In this document: one piece after another, positions 1 through 6,190 of the stretch | Layout: every line of letters starts with the position of its first letter | How positions within the stretch are numbered: position 1 is the first letter of the stretch | Assembly (NCBI GenBank): GCA_900551515.1 | Contig: URWH01000081.1 | Coordinates: forward strand, 1 to 7,941 | Direction: 5' to 3' | DNA length: 7,941 bases | Source of the DNA: an uncultured Porphyromonadaceae bacterium | GTDB lineage: Bacteria; Bacteroidota; Bacteroidia; Bacteroidales; Muribaculaceae | Notes under the pieces: model-generated | Told to the model about the DNA's origin: nothing | Seen by the model: only the letters and a program-made list of their open reading frames with translations | Databases searched by the model: none | Made by a program: the position numbers and the translations under genes

Positions 1-798
1 GCAGCGACGGTAGAAGCTGATGCGGCGGCGGGCCATGTCGCCGTCGGAGGCCGGTTCGACTTCGAGTACGACGGGCGAGGGGGCCATGCCGACGAACCGT
101 GTTATGGCGTTAGCGCCGATGCCGCTGCCGCGCTGAGAGGGATCGACGGCGAAATGCTCGACATAACGTACGCCTCCCAGATCCCAGCTTGTGATGAAGC
201 CGGCAAAACGGCGTCGGCTCCGGATGATGAGCAGCGAAAGAGCCTCACGCGGGTCGGAGGTTTTGTCCTGCAGGTCGTTCCAGTCGCGGCGTTCTTCGGG
301 TGGGAAAGAAGCTATGTAGAGCTGCCGCACGCGGTCGAGCGTGGCCTTATCGCCTGTGAAAGGCACGAGATCGCACAGATAGCTCCGCACCGACATGCGC
401 AATAGCGGCATGAAAAGCAGCGGGAGTAGGAAAGCGCCGGCAGCGTCGGCAGCGACATCCATTATGTCGGCGCTGCGACCCAGCGCCATCAGGTCCTGAA
501 GCCATTCGATGACGATGCCCAGCGCGGTGACGGCGATGCCTGCGACGAGCCACATAAGCCATGAGATGCGGCCGCGACGGCGCCCGAAGTCGAAGAGCAA
601 AGCCGTGCTCACCAGGCCGAAAGCGAGAATGTGAGCCCACTTGTCGATCAGCGGTATATGCGGTGCATCCGGGAGCTCCTCGCCCGGCAATAAGGTGAGA
701 AGCAGCAGCAGAACGATGCCGATTGCTGACAAGAGGAATTCGGGCACACGCGACATGCGGGTGCAGAGGCGGCTGGTGGTGTTGTTGGATTTGCTCAT
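1..798 (-). CDS. VanZ-like membrane domain fused to GNAT acetyltransferase (3' end cut by window)
   Basis: I translated this by hand from the ATG at 798 down to base 1: 266 codons, no stop, so the C-terminus lies outside the window. Residues about 20-135 look like a VanZ-family membrane domain, with a hydrophobic helix at 21-38, DKWAHILAFG at 52-61, further helices around 57-70, 79-97 and 120-134, an IEWLQ segment at 97-101 and R108-SADIMDVAADAAGA. Residues about 150-266 look like a GNAT N-acetyltransferase: an entry segment SFPPEER at 164-170, a beta-strand followed by the acetyl-CoA loop QRGSGIG at 222-228, and the late motif EVEP...RRRISFYRRC at 247-266, which in this family normally runs on into GF. 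VanZ-like proteins are named after the teicoplanin-resistance protein, but most have no known role. The GNAT part should sit in the cytoplasm and acylate an amine, substrate unknown. It diverges from the transporter gene at 975. Met15 (codon at 756-754) is an alternative start. Confidence 0.8.
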   Translation of the reverse strand, partial: MSKSNNTTSRLCTRMSRVPEFLLSAIGIVLLLLLTLLPGEELPDAPHIPLIDKWAHILAFGLVSTALLFDFGRRRGRISWLMWLVAGIAVTALGIVIEWLQDLMALGRSADIMDVAADAAGAFLLPLLFMPLLRMSVRSYLCDLVPFTGDKATLDRVRQLYIASFPPEERRDWNDLQDKTSDPREALSLLIIRSRRRFAGFITSWDLGGVRYVEHFAVDPSQRGSGIGANAITRFVGMAPSPVVLEVEPASDGDMARRRISFYRRC

Positions 799-806
799 GA
801 CGGGCA

Positions 807-814
807 CAAAGGTA
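807..814 (-). promoter_or_regulatory. Bacteroidota -7 promoter element for the VanZ-GNAT gene
   Basis: On the minus strand these bases read TACCTTTG, a match to the Bacteroidota -7 consensus TAnnTTTG. Only 8 nt separate it from the ATG at 798, so transcription would begin almost at that codon. Either the mRNA is nearly leaderless or translation starts at Met15 (756). A TTTGAC lies upstream at 825-830, but its 12 nt gap from the -7 is shorter than the usual 19-21, so I do not call it the -33 element. Confidence 0.5.
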
Positions 815-942
815 GGAAATAAAAGTCAAACGGATGTGAAAACCGATCCGGGGCCACGCAATAAAAAAGCCAAAATTTGACAAACGAATGACAAAAAAGG
901 CTGAATCACGACAAAATGCAATCATTTTTCAACTTGAATAGC

Positions 943-950
943 TATCTTTG
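943..950 (+). promoter_or_regulatory. Bacteroidota -7 promoter element for the NSS transporter gene
   Basis: TATCTTTG matches TAnnTTTG exactly and lies 24 nt before the ATG at 975, which gives a short leader of roughly 15-20 nt. The 11-mer GCTATCTTTGC around it is repeated exactly at the promoter of the minus-strand operon near 7819-7826. I cannot see a convincing -33 TTTG at the proper spacing. Confidence 0.6.
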
Positions 951-974
951 CAGCAAAATTGAAAGAAATACGCC

Positions 975-2336
975 ATGGCTGCTAAAAAAATGTTTGCTTC
1001 GAAGATAGGCATGATAGCCGCAACGGTCGGATCGGCCGTAGGGCTCGGCAATGTGTGGCGCTTCCCTGCCGAAGTGCAGCAAGGGGGAGGCGCGGCCTTT
1101 TTGCTGATCTACATCTGTTGCGTGATGCTGTTGGGAATACCGGTGATGCTCAGTGAGTTTGCCCTCGGCAGGGCAGGTCGCAGCGACGCCATAGGGTCGA
1201 TGCGCGACGTCGGCGCCTCGCGCAAGTGGAGCGCCGTGGGCGGGTGGGCCATTGCCGCCAGCTATATCATATTATGTTTCTATATGGTCGTTGCGGGATG
1301 GACGTTTGAATATCTCTGTCAATCGGTGAGCGGCGGCCTTTTCGATCCGGTGGCAGGCGAGGCATCGCTCAACAGCCACTACACGATGAAGATGGAATCC
1401 TTTGTGAGCGAGAGCGTCAACCCGCTGATCAACACATTTATAATGATAGCCATCAACATCGGCGTGCTCATCGCCGGCGTGCAGAAAGGCATCGAGCGGT
1501 TGTCGAATATAGCCATGCCGCTGCTGTTTGTGATACTCGTGATATTCGTGGGTGTGAGTCTGTCGCTGCCCGGATCGATGCGCGGCGTGGACTACTTCCT
1601 GCACCCCGACTTCTCAAAAGTGACGCCCGGAGTGGTGGTGAGCGCGCTCGGGCAGGCGTTTTTCTCGCTCAGCCTCGGCATGGGCATCCTGATCACCTAC
1701 GCCGGCTATTTCCCGAAGGACACGCGTCTGATGCGCACGGCTGTCACCGTGTCGCTGCTCGACCTGCTGGTGGCCGTGATGATGGGACTCATCATATTCC
1801 CGGCCGTCACCTCGTTTAACCTCGGCGGCGAGAGTCTGCGGGGAGCCACGCTCGTCTTCGTCACGCTGCCCGAAGTGTTCGCCCAGATGACGGCCACGCA
1901 GCTGTGGGCCATCCTCTTCTTCCTGCTGCTCACCGTTGCCGCGCTCACTTCGACCATCTCGATAGCCGAAGTGTCGGTGGCGTTTATCTGCGACCGGTTC
2001 GGCGTGAAACGCTGGAAATCTGTGCTGATAGTGCTTGTGCCCCTGTTTGTGCTCAGCAGCGTGTGCTCCCTCTCGATGGGACCGTGGAGCGACATCACGA
2101 TATGCGGCATGAACATCTTTGACTTCCTCGACAATGCGGCCACCAACATCATGCTGCCCACGGCATCGATCGGGCTTTGCATCTATATGGGGTGGGTGGC
2201 ACCGCGCAAGCTGTTCATGTCGCAACTCACCAACGGCGGCACGCTGCATTCGCGCTTCTATCCGGTGGTCGTGAACATAGTGCGCTACATGGCGCCCGTG
2301 CTTATAGCCATGATACTCATCTCGTCATTCCTCTGA
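975..2336 (+). CDS. Sodium-dependent transporter, neurotransmitter:sodium symporter (NSS/SNF) family
   Basis: This inner-membrane symporter uses the sodium gradient to import a small organic solute, most often an amino acid in bacterial members; the substrate cannot be assigned. At 453 residues it matches the shorter bacterial NSS proteins with about 11 helices (LeuT has 519). Hallmarks: the TM1 region VGSAVGLGNVWRFP at 18-31 contains the unwound sodium- and substrate-binding stretch, followed by a GGG-containing extracellular turn at 37-39 and TM2. The TM6 motif FFSLSLGMG at 229-237 corresponds to the second unwound helix of LeuT, and LTSTISIAEV at 324-333 matches TM8, which supplies sodium-2 ligands. 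GIERLSNIAMPLLF at 172-185 is the family's TM4-5 junction. The protein ends inside its last helix. The ATG at 975 puts the charged MAAKK leader directly before TM1, as usual. It probably shares a transcript with the small gene 7 bp downstream. Confidence 0.93.
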   Translation: MAAKKMFASKIGMIAATVGSAVGLGNVWRFPAEVQQGGGAAFLLIYICCVMLLGIPVMLSEFALGRAGRSDAIGSMRDVGASRKWSAVGGWAIAASYIILCFYMVVAGWTFEYLCQSVSGGLFDPVAGEASLNSHYTMKMESFVSESVNPLINTFIMIAINIGVLIAGVQKGIERLSNIAMPLLFVILVIFVGVSLSLPGSMRGVDYFLHPDFSKVTPGVVVSALGQAFFSLSLGMGILITYAGYFPKDTRLMRTAVTVSLLDLLVAVMMGLIIFPAVTSFNLGGESLRGATLVFVTLPEVFAQMTATQLWAILFFLLLTVAALTSTISIAEVSVAFICDRFGVKRWKSVLIVLVPLFVLSSVCSLSMGPWSDITICGMNIFDFLDNAATNIMLPTASIGLCIYMGWVAPRKLFMSQLTNGGTLHSRFYPVVVNIVRYMAPVLIAMILISSFL

Positions 2337-2343
2337 TAGCCCA

Positions 2344-2673
2344 ATGTCACGATTTGTTTCCGGCGAACGCCGAGGCGCCATTCTGCTTGTTGTCATCATA
2401 GCGGTGATCATAGCCATAATGGCGATCTTCAACCGCACGAAGCCGCTGCCACAGGCGGTGTCCGCACCGGCCGCCCCCGTGACAGTAGTGTCCGCCGATG
2501 CCGACAGCGCCAACTACAGCCGCTACGGGAAAAAGAAGGCCCGCAAGAAAGCCCCGAAAAAAGAGCGAGCCTCAAGCCGCAGCAAGGCTGCGGGGCAGCA
2601 AGGGCGGCAGCGCGACTATCTCAACGAGCCTGTGGCGCCGGCCGCTCCCGCAGCCGATGGTGCAGGGCAATGA
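2344..2673 (+). CDS. Small single-pass membrane protein with basic tail, function unknown
   Basis: I do not recognise this 109-residue protein. A short positively charged N-terminus (SRFVSGERR) leads into one strongly hydrophobic helix at about 11-29, so a cytoplasmic N-terminus and a periplasmic tail are likely. The tail begins with a Pro/Ala/Val/Asp-rich stretch (34-56), followed by a very basic Lys/Arg patch at 62-90, then RDYLNEPV and an Ala/Pro-rich end. The tail looks disordered and has no enzymatic motif. The patch could bind anionic polymer or lipid, but that is inference. The sequence around the helix (GERRGAILL) resembles the N-terminal anchors of several small Bacteroidota membrane proteins, a weak impression only. 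The gene starts 7 bp after the transporter stop, which supports translation from the same mRNA. The hydrophobic-then-basic pattern suggests a real gene, though one with little sequence constraint. Confidence 0.65.
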   Translation: MSRFVSGERRGAILLVVIIAVIIAIMAIFNRTKPLPQAVSAPAAPVTVVSADADSANYSRYGKKKARKKAPKKERASSRSKAAGQQGRQRDYLNEPVAPAAPAADGAGQ

Positions 2674-2700
2674 GAGGCCAGTAAAGGCCATCAGAAGCCA
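2671..2700 (+). repeat. Three imperfect 10-bp tandem units
   Basis: Starting at the stop codon of the small membrane-protein gene, three consecutive decamers end in GGCCA, GGCCA and AGCCA (at 2680, 2690 and 2700), each preceded by a purine-rich half. The period is one helical turn. The array is too short and imperfect for a firm function and may be chance. Confidence 0.35.
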
Positions 2701-2721
2701 ATAGCTGGGCATCCGGCAGAA

Positions 2722-2743
2722 CAATTTGCCGCGGGCAATTTGC
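2722..2743 (+). repeat. Direct repeat CAATTTGC x2 with internal inverted repeat, upstream of folP
   Basis: CAATTTGC occurs at 2722-2729 and again at 2736-2743. The two copies are 14 bp apart. Between them TTGCC (2726-2730) and GGCAA (2734-2738) form an inverted repeat around GCG. The second copy contains the putative -33 TTTG of the folP promoter (2739-2742), so a protein bound here could block or assist RNA polymerase. No T-run follows, so it does not look like an intrinsic terminator. Confidence 0.35.
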
Positions 2744-2770
2744 AATTCACGACAAATCTCTCTAACTTCG
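2739..2770 (+). promoter_or_regulatory. Predicted folP-cdaA promoter (-33 TTTG, -7 TAACTTCG)
   Basis: TTTG at 2739-2742 is followed after a 20 bp spacer by TAACTTCG at 2763-2770. Spacing is ideal for the Bacteroidota housekeeping promoter. The -7 element differs from TAnnTTTG at one position (C for T). A start site near 2776-2780 would leave a leader of roughly 25 nt before the GTG at 2803. Confidence 0.5.
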
Positions 2771-2802
2771 CATCGAAACTTTAACCGAACCATCCAATCG
2801 CC

Positions 2803-3684
2803 GTGCACCACTTCCCCTTTTTTACCCCCTTCACCATCAATATCCGCGGACATCTCTATGAGATAGACCGTCCGCAGGTGATGGGCATAGTCAATGTGAC
2901 GCCCGACTCTTTCTACAGCGGGTCGCGCACCTTTGACGCCTCGGCCGTGGCACGGCGCACCGCGAGCCTGATTGCCGACGGGGCGGATATGATAGACATC
3001 GGCGCATACTCGTCGCGGTCCGGAGCCGCCGATGTGACGCCCGAAGAAGAGACCGAACGTCTGCGCCGCGGCATCGCCGCTGTGCGGACGGTGGCACCGG
3101 ATATACCGCTGTCGGTGGACACCTTCCGCGCGCAGGTGGCCGAAGCTGCCATCAGCGAGATGGGCGCCGACATCATCAACGACATATCGGGCGGCAGCCT
3201 CGATCCGGCGATGGCCGAAACGGCGGCACGCCTGCATGCGCCTTACATACTCATGCACATGCGTGGCACGCCGGCTACGATGCAGAGCCTTACGGACTAT
3301 GACGACGTGGTGAACGACGTCACCGCCGATCTTGCGGCACGCGTGCAGTCGTTCCGCCAGCAGGGTGTGGCCGACATCATCGTCGATCCCGGCTTCGGCT
3401 TCAGCAAGACCGTCGAGCAGAACTATGCGCTGCTTGCGGCCACACGTCACATATCGCATAGTACCGGCTGCCCGGTGCTCGTCGGGGTGTCGCGCAAATC
3501 CATGATAACACGCCCGCTCGGCATCACGCCCGAAGAGGCATTGCCGGCCACTACGGCCGTTCATGTCATGGCGCTGGATGAGGGTGCCGCGATACTCCGC
3601 GTACACGACGCCGGCGCGGCGCGTCAGGCCATAACACTCACATCTATGTATCTCAGCAACAAATCATCAGCGCCATGGATATAA
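2803..3684 (+). CDS. folP: Dihydropteroate synthase
   Basis: This cytoplasmic enzyme condenses 6-hydroxymethyl-dihydropterin diphosphate with p-aminobenzoate to give dihydropteroate in folate synthesis, and is the sulfonamide target. The TIM-barrel signatures appear in order: MGIVNVTPDSFYSG (27-40, Asn31 binds the diphosphate side), IDIGAYSSRSGA (64-75, loop 2), SVDTF (104-108), IINDISGG (124-131, pterin contacts), ILMHMRG (149-155), DPGFGFSK (195-202), GVSRKS (228-233, catalytic Lys232) and ILRVHDAG (264-271). The length of 293 residues is normal. The start is GTG at 2803: an in-frame TAA lies at 2782-2784 and the next in-frame ATG (codon 27) is inside the first motif, so no ATG can serve. 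In loop 2, Ser73 sits where proline is usual. Its stop overlaps the cdaA start by 10 bp, indicating translational coupling. Confidence 0.95.
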   Translation: MHHFPFFTPFTINIRGHLYEIDRPQVMGIVNVTPDSFYSGSRTFDASAVARRTASLIADGADMIDIGAYSSRSGAADVTPEEETERLRRGIAAVRTVAPDIPLSVDTFRAQVAEAAISEMGADIINDISGGSLDPAMAETAARLHAPYILMHMRGTPATMQSLTDYDDVVNDVTADLAARVQSFRQQGVADIIVDPGFGFSKTVEQNYALLAATRHISHSTGCPVLVGVSRKSMITRPLGITPEEALPATTAVHVMALDEGAAILRVHDAGAARQAITLTSMYLSNKSSAPWI

Positions 3685-4451
3685 CCGTTCTCGATATATG
3701 CGACATTGCCATTGCCGCCCTTTTGCTTTTCTACACCTACCGGATAATGAAAGAGTCGGGTGCCATCAACCTTTTCTACGGGGTGCTGGCGTTTGTAGTG
3801 GTGTGGCTCGTAGCGTCGCAGATCCTCCAGATGAAGCTTATCGGATCGGTTCTCGACAAGTTTATGAGCATCGGCCTTTTGGTGATAGTGGTGCTGTTTC
3901 CCGATCAGATCAAGCGGTTCCTGCTGCAGCTGGGCGACCGCAAGCGGTGGCGTTTCCTGCGCAAACTGTTCAGGCCGAAATCGTCGGGCGCATCCACGGC
4001 CGGGCAGCACCGCAATGTGTTACCGATAGTCTATGCATGCATGAACATGTCGAAAACGCGCACCGGCGCCCTTATCGTCATAGAGCAGAGCATGCCACTC
4101 GAGGTCTACGAGCAATCGGGCGATATGATCGACGCCAAGATCAATTCGCGCCTTATTGAAAACATCTTTTTCAAAAACTCACCGCTGCACGACGGGGCGA
4201 TGATCATTGCGCACAACCGCATCAAATCGGCCGGCTGTATCCTGCCTGTGAGCCACGACACCAATGTGCCGCGACATCTCGGGTTGCGTCACCGCTCGGC
4301 ACTGGGCATCTCGCAGGCCACCGACGCCATGGCCATCGTGGTGTCGGAAGAGACGGGCAATATATCGATAGCGCATCACGGGCAGCTCACCACGCGACTG
4401 TCGACCACCGAACTTGAACAGCGGCTGTCGCAGCTTCTGCCCGGCGAGTAA
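3675..4451 (+). CDS. cdaA: Membrane diadenylate cyclase (CdaA/YbbP type)
   Basis: The enzyme joins two ATP molecules into the second messenger c-di-AMP, which controls potassium and osmolyte balance and cell-envelope stability in the bacteria where it has been studied. Three N-terminal membrane helices lie at about 7-22, 34-52 and 62-77, followed by a basic, probably coiled linker (78-100) and the cytoplasmic DAC domain from about 105. Both catalytic signatures are intact: SPLHDGAMII at 169-178 with DGA at 173-175, and GLRHRSALGIS at 203-213 with the RHR triad. SEETG at 224-228 follows as expected. The length of 258 residues is typical. The ATG at 3675 lies inside the last codons of folP, so the two genes are co-transcribed. 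A CdaR (YbbR) partner, which follows cdaA in many Firmicutes, is absent here. Only 27 bp, with no visible hairpin terminator, separates its stop from the convergent HAD gene. Confidence 0.95.
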   Translation: MDITVLDICDIAIAALLLFYTYRIMKESGAINLFYGVLAFVVVWLVASQILQMKLIGSVLDKFMSIGLLVIVVLFPDQIKRFLLQLGDRKRWRFLRKLFRPKSSGASTAGQHRNVLPIVYACMNMSKTRTGALIVIEQSMPLEVYEQSGDMIDAKINSRLIENIFFKNSPLHDGAMIIAHNRIKSAGCILPVSHDTNVPRHLGLRHRSALGISQATDAMAIVVSEETGNISIAHHGQLTTRLSTTELEQRLSQLLPGE

Positions 4452-4478
4452 GCGAAGGAAAAAACGGATTGAAGAGTG

Positions 4479-5195
4479 TCAGTCGACCAGTTTAAGCAGG
4501 TCGACGAGCGAGCTTATCTGCGAAGGGTGAGTCTGGGCGTCCTCTTCGGCTGTCCAGCCTTTGCCTTTTAGCCATGCCACCTGACAGCCGATGGACAAAG
4601 CCGGCTCGATGTCTTTGCGGAAGCTGTCGCCCACCACGAGCACTTCTTCGGGCTTCAGCCCGAGGGCCACGACGCCAAGCATGAAGATGCGAGGATCGGG
4701 CTTGCGTACCCCTACGACTGCGCTTTCGATGACGCCGCGGAAGTATTGCCTCAATCCCATGTCGCGTATGACGGTCTCGACGTTGCCGTAGAAATTCGAC
4801 ACGAGCATGAGCGGATATCGTTCGGCAAGTGCGGCGATCACGGGGCGTGCCTCGTCGCAAGAGCGGCGGGCGCACTGATAACAGTAGATGGCCACAGGCT
4901 CGGCTTTAGCCTCGGCTTCGGCGGCGCTGATGATGCCGCGGGCGGCAAGGTCGCCGAGCTCGAGCTGCATTTTTATGCGAAGCAGGTCGAGAAAATTGTG
5001 CTGCGGGAGGATATGACGCACGCGGGCCAGTTCGCGTTCGGCAAAGACGTAGCTTTTGCGGAACTCCTCCTTGTCTATGGCGATGCCGGCATCCTGATAG
5101 CCGCGCCAGATCACTTCGCTCCAGTGGTCGCCATGGCTGTCGATGGTGCCGCCATAATCGAAAATGATACCTTTAATTTCCATAATATCCATCAT
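4479..5195 (-). CDS. HAD-superfamily hydrolase-like protein, noncanonical motif I
   Basis: This is a HAD protein of 238 residues with a helical cap at about 20-115. Motif I is IFDYGGTID, with nucleophile Asp13 but glycine at position 15 where phosphatases carry the second aspartate. Motif II is LVSNF (Ser133), motif III is GVRKPDP (Lys165), and motif IV is VVGDSFRKDI (Asp190, Asp195). The DYGGT form resembles haloacid dehalogenase-type members that also lack the second aspartate. The activity could therefore be phosphatase-like, another hydrolysis, or non-enzymatic; the substrate is unknown. It is the last gene of a four-gene run. Its start overlaps the end of the CDP-alcohol enzyme, whose stop is at 5175-5173. 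I chose the ATG at 5195. A second ATG follows directly, TTG precedes it at 5198, and the ATG at 5183 (MEIKGIIFDYGG) may be the true start because it lies closest to the domain. Confidence 0.88.
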   Translation of the reverse strand: MMDIMEIKGIIFDYGGTIDSHGDHWSEVIWRGYQDAGIAIDKEEFRKSYVFAERELARVRHILPQHNFLDLLRIKMQLELGDLAARGIISAAEAEAKAEPVAIYCYQCARRSCDEARPVIAALAERYPLMLVSNFYGNVETVIRDMGLRQYFRGVIESAVVGVRKPDPRIFMLGVVALGLKPEEVLVVGDSFRKDIEPALSIGCQVAWLKGKGWTAEEDAQTHPSQISSLVDLLKLVD

Positions 5196-6162
5196 CAAGG
5201 CGTGCGGTCATCACGTGGCATATGTGTTCGTGACGCGCGATCATGTAGATCATCAGGGCGTTGAGCACGGTGAATTCAAAAGCGAAATAGATCCATGGCA
5301 TTCTGACGAAGAGGGCTATGAAAAGGACGATCACACGCCAGTTGAACGACAGGATGTTGGTGTATTTCATCAGCGGGAGGCTCATGCTGCGGAAGTCGTC
5401 GCGGAACTGCTGCGGTATCTCGCCGGTGCCGAAATGGCGGCGGAGAGCGTCGCGGAGGTGCTGCATCTGCGGGGCTGTCTTCACCTGCTGAATTGAATAG
5501 TTGGTGTAGACGGCCATGGTGAACTTTTTCCAGAAATTGCCTTTCCAGGGGATGCCCTTGTATTTTCGGCGCAGGTCGTCGATGTTTTCCAGCTCGGCGC
5601 CATCCTTGCCTTTGAGGAAGAAGAGGTGGAACTGGCGGTAGTAGTCGGCCATGGAAGCCTGTTTTGCGTGGCAGAGTCCGGTGGCTACGGCCAGTGTCCA
5701 GATCATCCAGTGGTGTTGGATGAAAAAAGGCGAGGTGTGGATCTCGCGGAGGCAGATGGCTACGTAGATGGTTGCGAACCACACGTCGCCGGCCATACCG
5801 TCGAGTATGCGGCCGATGCGGGAATACTGGCCTGTCATGCGTGCGAGCTGTCCGTCGGCGGAGTCGAAGGAGTTGGCCCAGATCAGGAGCACCATGCCTA
5901 TGATGTTGACCCACAGTTCGCTGAAGTAGAATGCCACGCCGGCGCCGATGCCGAGGAATATCGAAGCGATGGTGATGGCGTTTGGGGTGACGCCGATGCG
6001 GGCGGCCAGACGAGCCCAGGCATAGCCTATGGGGCGGTAAAACCAGAGGTCGATATGCTCCTCGGTGTCCATTGATTTGAGGCTGTCGCGGAACGAAGTC
6101 CCGGCGGCCTTGGGTGCTGCGCCGGTGACCGTGGCGCTATGTCGTGTCGTTTGCTGTTGCAT
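5173..6162 (-). CDS. CDP-alcohol phosphatidyltransferase family membrane enzyme
   Basis: Members of this family move a phospho-alcohol from a CDP-activated donor to an acceptor alcohol, releasing CMP, within the cytoplasmic membrane. The signature is clear: Asp100-SA-Asp103-Gly104-QL-Ala107-Arg108, eight residues, Gly117, then Asp121 and Asp126. One detail is odd: four residues (GMAG) separate the last two aspartates, where the consensus has three. Hydrophobic helices lie at about 62-80, 84-99, 126-138, 151-164, 273-287 and 290-309, six as expected. At 329 residues it is well above the roughly 180-220 of minimal members. The excess is a basic, hydrophilic stretch at about 170-268 between helices 4 and 5, plus a Thr/Ala-rich 30-residue N-terminus. 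Met31 (ATG at 6072) is an alternative start. It lies 28 bp after the ATP-grasp gene and overlaps the HAD gene. Donor and acceptor are unknown. Confidence 0.88.
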   Translation of the reverse strand: MQQQTTRHSATVTGAAPKAAGTSFRDSLKSMDTEEHIDLWFYRPIGYAWARLAARIGVTPNAITIASIFLGIGAGVAFYFSELWVNIIGMVLLIWANSFDSADGQLARMTGQYSRIGRILDGMAGDVWFATIYVAICLREIHTSPFFIQHHWMIWTLAVATGLCHAKQASMADYYRQFHLFFLKGKDGAELENIDDLRRKYKGIPWKGNFWKKFTMAVYTNYSIQQVKTAPQMQHLRDALRRHFGTGEIPQQFRDDFRSMSLPLMKYTNILSFNWRVIVLFIALFVRMPWIYFAFEFTVLNALMIYMIARHEHICHVMTARLDDGYYGN

Positions 6163-6190
6163 GTCGGATTAGTGATGAGGAAATTGTGGA

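Noticed and set aside
347..925. 192-codon open frame on the minus strand
   Set aside because: It overlaps the VanZ-GNAT gene in another frame, its product is rich in His, Arg and Cys without domains, and it lacks the promoter and start arrangement of the real gene.
1614..2249. 211-codon open frame on the minus strand opposite the transporter
   Set aside because: It encodes a His/Glu/Arg-rich product, an artefact of the opposite strand of a membrane-protein gene.
2572..3606. 344-codon open frame on the minus strand opposite folP
   Set aside because: folP is certain from its motifs. The antisense product is rich in His, Arg and Gly with no recognisable domain, as expected from GC-rich codon patterns.
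4452..4478. Possible bidirectional terminator between the convergent cdaA and HAD genes
   Set aside because: The 27 bp gap contains a short A-run but no inverted repeat that would make a stable hairpin.
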